Shown: piece after piece, positions 1 to 6,914 of the stretch
Position numbering within the stretch: position 1 is the stretch's first letter
How the letters are laid out: each line of letters opens with the position of its first letter
Origin: Enterococcaceae bacterium
GTDB lineage: Bacteria > Bacillota > Bacilli > Lactobacillales > Catellicoccaceae
DNA length: 7,836 nt
Direction of reading: 5' to 3'
NCBI GenBank assembly: GCA_030150665.1
Contig: JASLFJ010000126.1
Location: 1 to 7,836, forward strand
Notes under the pieces: model-generated
Seen by the model: only the letters and a program-made list of their open reading frames with translations
Told to the model about the DNA's origin: nothing
The model's database searches: none
Made by a program: the position numbers and the translations under genes

Positions 1-102
1 ATTTAAGGTAGCATAATTAATGGATAATATAATGATTGGTAGCACAAAAACAAGTGCTAGTGCATATTTATATTGTGTGATAAATGTTTTTGTCTGTTGC
101 AT
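1..102 (-). CDS. N-terminus of an unidentified membrane-anchored protein (partial)
   Basis: This is a minus-strand reading frame that starts at ATG 102-100 and stays open for 34 codons to the window edge. A good ribosome binding site (GAAAGGAG on the minus strand, about 109-116) lies 6 bases before the ATG. The visible product begins with a short polar stretch (MQQTKTFITQYKY), followed by a hydrophobic segment of roughly 15-18 residues (ALALVFVLPIIILSI). That is an N-terminal membrane anchor or uncleaved signal. The rest of the protein is outside the window, so no family can be named. It is divergent from the exporter pair and shares with it an intergenic region of 87 bases. The start and RBS are seen directly; the membrane location is inferred from hydrophobicity. 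Confidence 0.6.
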   Translation of the reverse strand, partial: MQQTKTFITQYKYALALVFVLPIIILSINYATLN

Positions 103-152
103 AAAGTGCTCCTTTCAAATAGAAGAAATATAAAATTTAATGTTCGCTTTTA

Positions 153-161
153 TGCTATAAT
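153..161 (+). promoter_or_regulatory. Extended -10 promoter for the exporter genes
   Basis: TGCTATAAT at 153-161 is a perfect extended -10 element (TGn plus TATAAT). No good -35 is seen 17 bases upstream, which is common for extended -10 promoters. Transcription would start near 168, giving a leader of about 20 bases before the ATG at 190. It lies between the divergent genes and points toward the exporter genes. Confidence 0.55.
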
Positions 162-189
162 AAAAAAGACTGAGAAAGGGGATGAGCTC

Positions 190-960
190 ATGAAAGAGGA
201 GAAAAAAATCTTTGATTTTATAGCAGATATGGGAGAGACAATGTTATTAAGTGGTGGAGAAGTTTACCGAACCGAAGATTTGATGCTTAGACTTGCTTCG
301 TTTTATCATATAGAAGAGTTTAACTGTTTTATTTTAGCCAATGGTATTTTTATTTCTGCTGTCTTTCATGATCATGTCTTAAGTAAAGTGCTTCATGTCC
401 CCATTTCTCCGATGCACCTTACAAAAATTGATGCTGTAAATACATTATCAAGATCAATTATTGATCAAAAATATACTTTAGATGAGGCACGTATTCGTTT
501 GATAGAAATTCAACAGTTGCCAGAAGCTGCTTTTTGGAAAAAAGCAGGAGCGTATATGATCGGCAGTGCCTGTTTTTGTTATCTTGTCGGAGGAACGCTG
601 GTTGATGCAGGTCTATCACTTTTTGCAGGAGCTTTAGTTGCCATTTATTTTTTAGGTATTGTTCCTTTTATTGAATCTTGGGGAAAAGCGATGATTCATA
701 TTATAGCAAGTGCTTTAGTGACTTTATACGCTTGTATTTTAACATATTTTTTTCCTCAACTAAATATGGATACAATTATTGTAGGAGGCGTTATTTCTCT
801 TGTTCCAGGTGTTGCACTAATTATTGGATTTAGAAATTTATTTAATAATGATCTCTCATCTGGACTTATTCGTTTGACAGATGCTGTACTTACGGCCCTG
901 TGTTTGTCTGTTGGTGTAGGTGGCACATTAAGATTTTGGGAATTTTTGATGACACTTTAA
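190..960 (+). CDS. ThrE/YjjP-type exporter subunit, large half
   Basis: The product is 256 residues and looks like the N-terminal half of the ThrE (threonine/serine exporter) family, which in many bacteria is split into two proteins as in E. coli YjjP/YjjB. The soluble N-terminal part carries the family signature around residues 14-35 (GETMLLSGGEVYRTEDLMLR) and a second conserved patch near NGIFISAVF. The second half is hydrophobic, with about five membrane segments, and holds the conserved LVPGVALIIGFRNL and DLSSGLIRLTDA stretches. I place the start at ATG 190, not at the in-frame ATG at 73. AAGGGG at 176-181 is correctly spaced for 190, and the residues between the two do not resemble the family and lie over the promoter. 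The partner gene follows after 17 bases. The substrate cannot be read from sequence: ThrE exports threonine/serine, while YjjPB is linked to succinate export. Confidence 0.85.
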   Translation: MKEEKKIFDFIADMGETMLLSGGEVYRTEDLMLRLASFYHIEEFNCFILANGIFISAVFHDHVLSKVLHVPISPMHLTKIDAVNTLSRSIIDQKYTLDEARIRLIEIQQLPEAAFWKKAGAYMIGSACFCYLVGGTLVDAGLSLFAGALVAIYFLGIVPFIESWGKAMIHIIASALVTLYACILTYFFPQLNMDTIIVGGVISLVPGVALIIGFRNLFNNDLSSGLIRLTDAVLTALCLSVGVGGTLRFWEFLMTL

Positions 961-977
961 AGTTGGGGGAATAAGTT

Positions 978-1436
978 ATGTTTGAGGAGTATTTATTACA
1001 AAGTATTGCTGCTTTTTTTGGCACCCTTTCCTTTGCATATTTATTTGATGTTCCAAAGAAGCATTTTTTAACCAGTGGATTTATTGGAATGTGTGGCTGG
1101 TGGGTTTATTTAATTGTAGTAAGATATACAGATGAAACAGTGTTTGCGACCTTTATTGCAGCTATTTTTTTATCATGTACAGCTTCGGTGATGGCGCATA
1201 TTAAAAAAGCCCCCGGTACTATTTTTTTAATTTGTGGGATTTTTACGCTGGTGCCTGGACTTGCCTTATATAAAATGACGTATGAATTTTTTTTAAGAGA
1301 TGGAAACCCAGCATTAGCTGCTGTAGTTGTACTTAAAATTTCACTTGCGATTGCTTTTGGTATTGTGATTGCAAATACATTAATGAATGCATTTTTTAAA
1401 CAGTATCATAAATGGCAACATCGTCATAAAATATAA
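978..1436 (+). CDS. ThrE/YjjB-type exporter subunit, small half
   Basis: This 152-residue, strongly hydrophobic protein matches the small ThrE_2 (YjjB-like) half of split ThrE exporters. About four to five membrane helices are visible. The conserved pore-region stretch ICGIFTLVPGLALYKM lies near residues 85-101 and mirrors the LVPGVAL motif in the partner, as expected for two halves of one duplicated fold. A GGGGGA ribosome binding site at 965-970 sits 7 bases before ATG 978. The C-terminus is basic and histidine-rich (QYHKWQHRHKI), probably cytoplasmic. It is certainly cotranscribed with the preceding subunit (17-base gap), and the two should form one inner-membrane exporter. Substrate is uncertain, as for the partner. 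Confidence 0.85.
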   Translation: MFEEYLLQSIAAFFGTLSFAYLFDVPKKHFLTSGFIGMCGWWVYLIVVRYTDETVFATFIAAIFLSCTASVMAHIKKAPGTIFLICGIFTLVPGLALYKMTYEFFLRDGNPALAAVVVLKISLAIAFGIVIANTLMNAFFKQYHKWQHRHKI

Positions 1437-1454
1437 AAAAGGAGTTATAGATTG

Positions 1455-1625
1455 ATGGTTTTATTTTTAACATGGTTTATGATCATTTTAGATATTATTT
1501 TATTAGGAGCTATTTTTATGGAAAAAAAAGCATATCCTGAACAGTTTCAGTGGAAAAAATATAGTGGTTATTTATTTATTATTGGTCTAAGTATTATTAC
1601 GTTAATTTTACTGCAGTTATCTTAA
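1455..1625 (+). CDS. Small two-helix membrane protein, unknown function
   Basis: The open frame encodes 56 residues. The first helix covers about residues 2-22, a short polar linker follows (MEKKAYPEQFQWKKYSG, about 22-38), and the second helix covers about 39-55, giving a hairpin with a basic middle. GGAG at 1441-1444 lies 10 bases from ATG 1455 and 7 bases from an in-frame TTG at 1452, so TTG 1452 is a possible start. It follows the exporter small subunit by 18 bases and reads in the same direction, so it is likely the third gene of that operon. I do not recognise a family. The RBS, operon position and clean two-helix pattern make it more likely real than chance. Confidence 0.55.
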   Translation: MVLFLTWFMIILDIILLGAIFMEKKAYPEQFQWKKYSGYLFIIGLSIITLILLQLS

Positions 1626-1674
1626 GGAAAAAGACTATCAAATTGTGGTTTGTTAGTTATTTTAATAAAATATA

Positions 1675-1703
1675 TTAACTTATAAGATAAGGTATGATAT
1701 ACT
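1675..1703 (+). promoter_or_regulatory. nrdD promoter (-35 and extended -10)
   Basis: TTAACT at 1675-1680 (4 of 6 matches to the -35 consensus) is followed after 17 bases by TATACT at 1698-1703 (5 of 6 matches to the -10). A TG one base before the -10 (1695-1696) makes it an extended -10. The expected transcription start is about 1710, leaving a leader of about 87 bases before nrdD. The -10 and start site are overlapped by the first NrdR box, the usual arrangement for repression. Confidence 0.6.
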
Positions 1704-1714
1704 ATATATTGTAT
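1699..1714. promoter_or_regulatory. NrdR box 1
   Basis: The 16-mer ATACTATATATTGTAT fits the published NrdR box pattern (acaCwAtATaTwGtgt) at all core positions (CTATATATTG, 1702-1711) but is weak at the outer arms. It overlaps the nrdD -10 element and the predicted start of transcription. Its centre is 31 bp, close to three helical turns, from the centre of box 2, which is the spacing expected of paired NrdR boxes. Confidence 0.75.
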
Positions 1715-1716
1715 TT

Positions 1717-1758
1717 ATTAATAAAAAAAGCACTATATATAGTGCTTTTTTTATTAAT
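1717..1758. terminator. 42-bp perfect palindrome with T7 tail, terminator-like, overlapping NrdR box 2
   Basis: The two 21-base arms are exact reverse complements (ATTAAT, A7, GCACTATA, then TATAGTGC, T7, ATTAAT). As RNA this forms a GC-closed hairpin with an A7:U7 extension and a U-tract, so it looks like an intrinsic terminator usable in both directions. It can end the exporter operon transcript. It also lies downstream of the predicted nrdD start, so it could reduce nrdD readthrough. Confidence 0.5.
1730..1745. promoter_or_regulatory. NrdR box 2
   Basis: GCACTATATATAGTGC is a perfectly symmetrical 16-mer matching the NrdR consensus core (CTATATATAG, 1733-1742) with near-consensus arms. 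It lies 15 bp after box 1. NrdR is the ATP/dATP-sensing repressor of ribonucleotide reductase genes and binds such tandem boxes. The gene immediately downstream is nrdD, which supports the assignment strongly. Confidence 0.8.
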
Positions 1759-1796
1759 TTGTTTGTACAGATAAATTTAAAGGAAGTGTAGGGGTC

Positions 1797-3899
1797 ATGA
1801 AGATCGTGAAGCGATCTGGAGAGCAAGTTACGTTTCAATGGAATAAATTGTTAAGAAGTATGAAACGTGCTTCTGGAACAGAGGAGATGTTTTTAGAGGT
1901 TAAGGAGATCATCAAGGAGAATTGGCATCAGTTACCTCAAGAACAACAAACAACAGAGCATCTGAGAACTTTATTGATCGATTATGCAAAAGATCACAAT
2001 CAAACTCATTGGATTAATTGTTATCAAGAAGGATTCGTAGAAAAACAAAATATGTGGCAAAAAGCATGTTCTGTAACAGATGCTGTACAAAAACTTCAAT
2101 CAGAAGATCAGCGTGTGATTTATGAAAATGCGAATAAGGATAGTAATGTATTTAATACGCGTCGTGATTTAACAGCAGGTGCTGTTAGTAAGGCTGTTGG
2201 GTTATCTTTACTACCAGAGCGTGTTGCTAAAGCACATATATCAGGAGATATTCATTATCATGACTTAGATTATCATCCTTATATGCCGATGACCAATTGT
2301 TGTTTAATTGATTTTCCAGGGATGCTTTCAGAAGGCTTTAAGATTGGTAATGCAGAAGTTGAGTCTCCTAAATCGATTCAAACAGCAACAGCACAAATTG
2401 CGCAAATTATTGCGAATGTGTCTTCGAGTCAATACGGGGGATGTTCTGTCCATAGAATCGATGAACTGCTGGCTCCTTATGCAAAATTGAATTATCAAAA
2501 ACATTATAAAGAAGCACAATTATGGATTGAAGATGAGTCGCTTTGGGAAGATTATGCTCAGAAGAAAACACAAAAAGATATTTATGATGCGATGCAAAGT
2601 TTAGAATATGAAATTAATACATTATTTACAACAAATGGACAGACGCCCTTTACTTCATTAGGGTTTGGTTTAGGTACCGGTTGGATTGAGCGAGAAATTC
2701 AAAAAGCGATTTTTAAAGTGCGTCTTCAAGGTTTAGGTAAAGAAAAGCGGACGGCTATTTTTCCAAAACTGATTTTTACATTAAAAAAAGGATTGAATCT
2801 TAATCCATCAGATCCTAATTATGATATAAAACAGTTAGCACTTCAGTGTGCTACAAAACGGATGTATCCTGATGTGTTAAGTTATGATCAAATTATTTCT
2901 ATTACTGGAAGTTTTAAAGTACCGATGGGATGTCGCTCTTTTTTACAGGGGTGGAAAAATGAAGCAGGTGTATTTGAACATGAAGGACGTATGAATTTAG
3001 GGGTTGTAACCCTTAACTTACCTAGAATTGCTTTAGAAAGTGAAGGGAACTTAGCACTTTTTTGGACAATGTTATCAGAACGATTATCTATTATGGAAGA
3101 AGCACTTGTGTTTCGAATTGAGCGCTGTAAACAAGCGCAATCAAGCAATGCACCTATTTTATATCAATACGGGGCCTTTGGTAGAAGGTTAGCTCCAGAT
3201 GACTCTGTAGATCACGTTTTTCGTGATCATAGGGCAACAGTATCTTTAGGTTATATCGGGTTATATGAGGTAGCGACTGTCTTTTTTGGCCCTGATTGGG
3301 AAGATAATTATGAGGCTAAACAGTTTACGTTAGATATTTTAAAAGAATTAACGTTAAAGACTAGACAATGGAGTAAACAGTATGGTTATCACTTTAGTGT
3401 TTATGGGACGCCAAGTGAGAGTCTGACGGACCGATTTTGTCGGCTAGACTTAGCGCGTTTTGGTGTGATTTCTAATATTACAGATAAAGGATATTATACG
3501 AATAGTTTTCACTATGACGTTAGAAAATCACCGACGCCTTTTGAAAAAATTGAGTTTGAAAAAGATTATGCACCATTTTCTTCAGGAGGTTTTATTCATT
3601 ACTGTGAATATCCGATTTTATCGCATAATCAAGCAGCACTTGAAGCGGTATGGGATTATGCATATGAGCGTGTTGGTTATTTAGGGACCAATACTCCTAT
3701 TGATGCGTGTTATCAATGTGGATTTCAAGGTGAATTTGTGCCAACCGAGCACGGATTTATGTGTCCAGAATGTGGTAATGATGATCCTATGTTATGTGAT
3801 GTTGTAAAACGGACATGTGGCTACTTAGGCAATCCTCAAGCCCGTCCTATGGTTAAAGGAAGACATTTAGAGATTATCTCTCGTGTGAAACATATGTAA
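1797..3899 (+). CDS. nrdD: Anaerobic (class III) ribonucleoside-triphosphate reductase
   Basis: NrdD reduces ribonucleoside triphosphates to deoxynucleotides without oxygen, using a glycyl radical installed by NrdG. The 700 residues are a near-usual length. Residues 1-85 are an ATP-cone-like domain (VKRSGEQVTF near the start). The core begins at NANKDSNVFNTRRDLTAG (111-128), then GDIHYHDLDYHPYMPMTNCC (150-169). The thiyl-radical cysteine is most likely C379 in PMGCRSFL. The C-terminus has the structural zinc site C638/C641 and C656/C659, then RTCGYLG with glycyl-radical G675. Both radical residues and all four zinc cysteines are intact. AAGGAAG at 1780-1786 is the ribosome binding site. Upstream lie a promoter and two NrdR boxes; nrdG follows after 87 bases. 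The ATP-cone is divergent (KRSG where KRDG is usual). Confidence 0.96.
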   Translation: MKIVKRSGEQVTFQWNKLLRSMKRASGTEEMFLEVKEIIKENWHQLPQEQQTTEHLRTLLIDYAKDHNQTHWINCYQEGFVEKQNMWQKACSVTDAVQKLQSEDQRVIYENANKDSNVFNTRRDLTAGAVSKAVGLSLLPERVAKAHISGDIHYHDLDYHPYMPMTNCCLIDFPGMLSEGFKIGNAEVESPKSIQTATAQIAQIIANVSSSQYGGCSVHRIDELLAPYAKLNYQKHYKEAQLWIEDESLWEDYAQKKTQKDIYDAMQSLEYEINTLFTTNGQTPFTSLGFGLGTGWIEREIQKAIFKVRLQGLGKEKRTAIFPKLIFTLKKGLNLNPSDPNYDIKQLALQCATKRMYPDVLSYDQIISITGSFKVPMGCRSFLQGWKNEAGVFEHEGRMNLGVVTLNLPRIALESEGNLALFWTMLSERLSIMEEALVFRIERCKQAQSSNAPILYQYGAFGRRLAPDDSVDHVFRDHRATVSLGYIGLYEVATVFFGPDWEDNYEAKQFTLDILKELTLKTRQWSKQYGYHFSVYGTPSESLTDRFCRLDLARFGVISNITDKGYYTNSFHYDVRKSPTPFEKIEFEKDYAPFSSGGFIHYCEYPILSHNQAALEAVWDYAYERVGYLGTNTPIDACYQCGFQGEFVPTEHGFMCPECGNDDPMLCDVVKRTCGYLGNPQARPMVKGRHLEIISRVKHM

Positions 3900-3986
3900 G
3901 TTGTTTAGAGTTCGATAGAACTTTGTATTTAGGAATCCACTATGGCTTTAGATTCGTAGTCGTTCAATAAAAAGTAAGGTGAGTAG

Positions 3987-4568
3987 ATGACTTCTTTAGC
4001 AAGTAAATGGCAGTCTCAAGATTATTCAAAGAAGCGTATTGCTAATTATTATCCAACATCATTTGTCGATGGTGAAGGAGTTCGGTGTAGTGTTTATGTG
4101 AGTGGATGTTTATTTGCCTGTCCAGGGTGTTTTAATCAAAAAGTGCAAGATTTTAGTTATGGAGTACCATTTGATGAAGCGTTTCAAAATCAAGTCCTTG
4201 AAGATTTAGCGCGTTCTTATATCCAAGGGCTTTCTTTGTTAGGTGGTGAGCCTTTTTTAAATACAGAAGTTTGTTTATCTCTCGTACAAGCTGTTCGGCA
4301 ATGTTTTGGAGATGAAAAAGATATTTGGTGTTGGACGGGGTTTACTTGGGAAGAGCTGCTTATGGGAAGTTTAGATAAACAAGAATTATTAAATTATCTT
4401 GATGTGTTAGTTGACGGACGTTTTATGATCAATCAAAAGGCAGATCTGGCGTTTCGTGGCAGTCAAAATCAACGAATTATTTGTGTCCCTAAATCTTTAG
4501 AGCTTCAAGAAATTATTTTATGGAAAAAAAGGAGTAATGATGACATTAAAAGAGACCCTATTATCTGA
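3987..4568 (+). CDS. nrdG: Anaerobic ribonucleotide reductase activating protein (radical SAM)
   Basis: NrdG uses a [4Fe-4S] cluster and S-adenosylmethionine to generate the glycyl radical on NrdD. The radical-SAM motif CLFACPGC gives C41, C45 and C48 (CxxxCxxC), preceded by FVDGEGVRCSVYVSG as in NrdG proteins. LLGGEPFLN near residues 83-91 is the SAM-binding GGE motif. The WCWTGFTWEEL and DVLVDGRF stretches are also typical. An AAGGTGA ribosome binding site precedes ATG 3987. The length of 193 residues is at the upper end. The last 13 or so residues (RSNDDIKRDPII) overlap the start of ung and look unlike a conserved tail. They follow an A7 run at 4524-4530; one additional A would end the protein at a TAA at the ung start. 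It lies in the expected nrdD-nrdG order. Confidence 0.95.
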   Translation: MTSLASKWQSQDYSKKRIANYYPTSFVDGEGVRCSVYVSGCLFACPGCFNQKVQDFSYGVPFDEAFQNQVLEDLARSYIQGLSLLGGEPFLNTEVCLSLVQAVRQCFGDEKDIWCWTGFTWEELLMGSLDKQELLNYLDVLVDGRFMINQKADLAFRGSQNQRIICVPKSLELQEIILWKKRSNDDIKRDPII

Positions 4569-5250
4569 TTTATTAGCATTACCCGATGATTGGAAATCTG
4601 TATTATCTCCTCATCTGTCTCAAACCTATTGGGACCACTTAGCCACATTTTTATCACAAGAAATAAGTTCAGGATATACAATCTATCCTAAATCACAGAA
4701 TTGGTATCAAGCGTTAAAACAAACACCATATCATCAAGTAAAAGTGGTCATTTTAGGTCAAGATCCTTATCACGGTCCTAATCAGGCCCATGGCCTTAGT
4801 TTTTCTGTTGCTTCAGGACCTTTACCTCCTTCTTTGCGGAATATCTATAAAGAGTTACATGATGATATGGGTTGTTTTATACCTCAACAAGGTAATTTAA
4901 GTTCCTGGGCAAAACAAGGAGTTTTATTATGGAACAGTGTGTTAACAGTTCGTGAAAAACAAGCGGCATCTCATCAAGGAAAAGGTTGGGAAGCGTTAAC
5001 GTATCAAGTGATTCGTGCTGTGAATAATCTACCGCATCCTGTTGTATTTATTTTATGGGGAAAATCAGCACAAGAGAAAGCAAGATGGATTGATGCAAAA
5101 AGACACCTCATTCTTCAAAGTCCTCATCCTAGTCCATTATCAGCATATCGAGGATTTTTTGGCAGTCGTCCATTTTCTAAAGCTAATGATTTTTTAATAA
5201 AAACACATCAGCAACCGATTCAGTGGTGTTCAGTAAGTCAAAAAAGCTAG
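4540..5250 (+). CDS. ung: Uracil-DNA glycosylase, family 1
   Basis: Ung excises uracil from DNA, starting base-excision repair after cytosine deamination or dUMP incorporation. The catalytic water-activating motif GQDPYHGPNQAHGLSFS is present, with the catalytic aspartate at residue 75 from this start. LLWNSVLTV, the uracil-binding region, lies in the middle. The DNA-intercalation loop HPSPLSAYRGFFGSRPFSKAN includes the family's C-terminal catalytic histidine. The length of 236 residues is normal. Two adjacent ATG codons are possible; I choose 4540 because GGAG at 4531-4534 lies 5 bases from it and only 2 from ATG 4537. The gene overlaps the nrdG end by about 29 bases, so translation is probably coupled. 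Pairing with nrdDG is plausible housekeeping context rather than a functional necessity. Confidence 0.96.
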   Translation: MTLKETLLSDLLALPDDWKSVLSPHLSQTYWDHLATFLSQEISSGYTIYPKSQNWYQALKQTPYHQVKVVILGQDPYHGPNQAHGLSFSVASGPLPPSLRNIYKELHDDMGCFIPQQGNLSSWAKQGVLLWNSVLTVREKQAASHQGKGWEALTYQVIRAVNNLPHPVVFILWGKSAQEKARWIDAKRHLILQSPHPSPLSAYRGFFGSRPFSKANDFLIKTHQQPIQWCSVSQKS

Positions 5251-5267
5251 AAAAAAAACAAAGACAA

Positions 5268-5276
5268 TGGTAGAAT
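5268..5276 (+). promoter_or_regulatory. Possible extended -10 promoter for pta
   Basis: TGGTAGAAT at 5268-5276 is an extended -10 (TGn plus TAGAAT, 5 of 6), with no convincing -35. It would start transcription near 5283, about 63 bases before the pta start. The 95-base gap after ung makes a separate promoter plausible, but the call rests on this short match only. Confidence 0.3.
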
Positions 5277-5331
5277 AAAACACGTAATTGAAGCTTTAAT
5301 TGATAAAGGTTCATCGTATGTTATTAAAAAA

Positions 5332-5338
5332 TGGAGGT
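5332..5338 (+). promoter_or_regulatory. Ribosome binding site that fixes the pta start at TTG 5346
   Basis: TGGAGGT at 5332-5338 overlaps the upstream in-frame ATG (5331), which therefore cannot be the start that it serves. The in-frame TTG at 5346 lies 7 bases after the site, ideal spacing. Translation from TTG gives MNLFDGLKQKIQGKG, which matches the usual Pta N-terminus. Confidence 0.75.
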
Positions 5339-5345
5339 GTTTTGT

Positions 5346-6326
5346 TTGAACTTATTTGATGGGTTAAAACAAAAAATTCAAGGAAAAGGGATTCGTTTAG
5401 TCTTTCCTGAAGCAACAGATGCACGTATTTTAGGTGCTGTTGTTCGTTTGAAAAATGAAGGATTAGTGGAACCTGTTCTTATTGGCAATGTATCAGAAGT
5501 TAAAGAAGCTGCGCAAAAAGCAGGTGTTTCTATTGACGGTATGGAAATTTTAGATCCAAAACAGTATGAAGCGTTTGATGCAATGGTTGCCTCTTTTGTA
5601 GAGCGCCGTAAAGGAAAAGTAACAGAAGAGCAAGCGCGTGAGCAATTAAAAGATGCAAATTATTTTGGAACGATGCTAACATATATGGATCAAGTGGCAG
5701 GTATGGTTAGTGGAGCGATTCATTCAACAGGAGATACAGTGCGTCCTGCACTACAAATTATTAAAACAAAACCAGGAATTAGTCGTACAAGTGGGGCCTT
5801 TTTAATGGTTCGAGAATCAGATGATGCGCGTTATGTATTTTCTGATTGTGCGATTAATGTAAATCCAAATGCGCAAGAATTATCAGAAATTGCGATTGCA
5901 AGTGCTGAAACTGCATCATTATTTGATATTGATCCTAAAGTTGCTTTACTAAGTTTTTCAACAAAAGGATCTGCAAAAAGTGAAGAAGTTACTAAAGTAG
6001 CTGAAGCAACACAATTAGCTCAAAAAGCAGCACCTCAGTATATGTTTGATGGTGAATTACAATTTGATGCTGCTTACGTACCGACAGTAGCAGCCCAAAA
6101 AGCACCAGACTCTGAAGTTGCTGGATCAGCAACCGTTTTTGTGTTTCCAGATTTACAGTCAGGAAATATTGGCTATAAAATTGCACAGCGTTTAGGTGGT
6201 TTTGAAGCTATTGGCCCCATCTTACAAGGATTAAATAAACCTATTTCGGATTTATCTCGTGGATGTAATGAAGAAGATGTTTATAAATTATCAATCATTA
6301 CAGCAGCTCAAACATTATTAGGTTAA
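5346..6326 (+). CDS. pta: Phosphate acetyltransferase
   Basis: Pta interconverts acetyl-CoA plus phosphate with acetyl phosphate plus CoA, feeding acetate kinase for ATP or running in reverse. The start is taken as TTG 5346, giving 326 residues, the usual length of the short single-domain Firmicute enzyme. The N-terminus reads RLVFPEATDARILGAVVRL. Conserved blocks follow: IHSTGDTVRPALQIIKTKPG and SRTSGAFLMVR in the middle, LSFSTKGSAKSEEV, then FDGELQFDAAYVP, and near the C-terminus VFVFPDLQSGNIGYKIAQRL with GPILQGLNKPISDLSRGC. All are intact. A hairpin after the gene probably ends its transcript. The order ung-pta-tsaE-acetyltransferase is a familiar Lactobacillales arrangement. Confidence 0.96.
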   Translation: MNLFDGLKQKIQGKGIRLVFPEATDARILGAVVRLKNEGLVEPVLIGNVSEVKEAAQKAGVSIDGMEILDPKQYEAFDAMVASFVERRKGKVTEEQAREQLKDANYFGTMLTYMDQVAGMVSGAIHSTGDTVRPALQIIKTKPGISRTSGAFLMVRESDDARYVFSDCAINVNPNAQELSEIAIASAETASLFDIDPKVALLSFSTKGSAKSEEVTKVAEATQLAQKAAPQYMFDGELQFDAAYVPTVAAQKAPDSEVAGSATVFVFPDLQSGNIGYKIAQRLGGFEAIGPILQGLNKPISDLSRGCNEEDVYKLSIITAAQTLLG

Positions 6327-6337
6327 TGAAGCAAAGA

Positions 6338-6371
6338 AAAACAAGCGATAGAGCATTCTATGGCTTGTTTT
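6338..6371 (+). terminator. Hairpin terminator after pta
   Basis: AAAACAAGC (6338-6346) pairs with GCTTGTTTT (6363-6371). One G/G mismatch separates this from a second stem, ATAGA (6348-6352) with TCTAT (6357-6361), and the loop is GCAT. The stem ends in TTTT. It starts 11 bases after the pta stop. The short T-run suggests partial termination, so tsaE may receive some readthrough. Confidence 0.65.
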
Positions 6372-6415
6372 ATCTATTTATAGATTATGATTGATACCAA
6401 AAAAGGAGTTTTTAT

Positions 6416-6904
6416 ATGTTAGAATATAAGATTTCAAGTCCAGAAGATATGAAAACATTAGGATATCTTTTAGGGAAGATGTACCGAGAAACAGGCTTAG
6501 GCCAATATATTGTATTATCAGGAGATTTAGGTTCTGGAAAAACGACATTAACTCAAGGTATTGGGTTAGGTTTAAATATTCAAAAACCCATTAAAAGTCC
6601 AAGCTATCCTATCATCAGGGAGTATCAAAAAACAGAATTTCCTTTATTTCATATGGATTTTTACCGATTAGAAGATGATGATACGCTTTATGAATTAGGA
6701 ATTGAGGAGTATTATGATCAAAAAGGAATGAGTGTTATTGAGTGGGGGATGTTATTTCCTGAGTATTTACCGGAACACTTTTTTCATATTCGTATTGAAG
6801 TTACAGAGGATCAGTACCGAAAGATTACGATTCAAGAATCAATACCAACAGAATCATTAAGTCGTATACAAGATTATTTGAATCATCAAGAATTTTTAAG
6901 GTAG
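6416..6904 (+). CDS. tsaE: tRNA t6A-synthesis ATPase TsaE
   Basis: TsaE is the P-loop ATPase of the TsaBDE complex that makes N6-threonylcarbamoyladenosine at position 37 of ANN-decoding tRNAs. The 162-residue protein has a Walker A motif, GDLGSGKT, at residues 36-43. It is followed by the TsaE-specific SPSYPIIREY (61-70), HMDFYRL (79-85), IEEYY and VIEWG (108-111), then PEYLP. SPSYPII replaces the more usual SPTFTL, a mild divergence. AAAAGGAG at 6401-6408 lies 7 bases before ATG 6416. The genes for TsaB and TsaD are not in this window. An acetyltransferase follows after 10 bases, almost certainly in the same transcript. Confidence 0.94.
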   Translation: MLEYKISSPEDMKTLGYLLGKMYRETGLGQYIVLSGDLGSGKTTLTQGIGLGLNIQKPIKSPSYPIIREYQKTEFPLFHMDFYRLEDDDTLYELGIEEYYDQKGMSVIEWGMLFPEYLPEHFFHIRIEVTEDQYRKITIQESIPTESLSRIQDYLNHQEFLR

Positions 6905-6914
6905 GGGAGATGAA

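Noticed and set aside
73..189. N-terminal extension of the large exporter subunit from ATG 73
   Set aside because: The extension overlaps the divergent gene start and the -10 element, lacks a ribosome binding site and is not family-like. ATG 190 has a good site.
2308..2519. Overlapping frames on both strands inside nrdD
   Set aside because: They are shadows of a highly conserved nrdD core region, with no ribosome binding sites or recognisable domains.
2888..3148. 86-codon minus-strand frame inside nrdD
   Set aside because: Antisense shadow of the conserved segment holding the active-site cysteine; no start signals.
3900..3986. Possible terminator or regulatory hairpin between nrdD and nrdG
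   Set aside because: Only a 5-bp stem (3909-3913 with 3918-3922) without a T-run, and a loose GAATC/GATTC pair. No promoter or NrdR box is seen.
5992..6186. 64-codon minus-strand frame inside pta
   Set aside because: Antisense shadow of a conserved pta region, low-complexity leucine-rich product.
6372..6400. Separate tsaE promoter with TATGAT at 6386-6391
   Set aside because: No -35 at an acceptable distance and no extended -10 TG; too weak to call.
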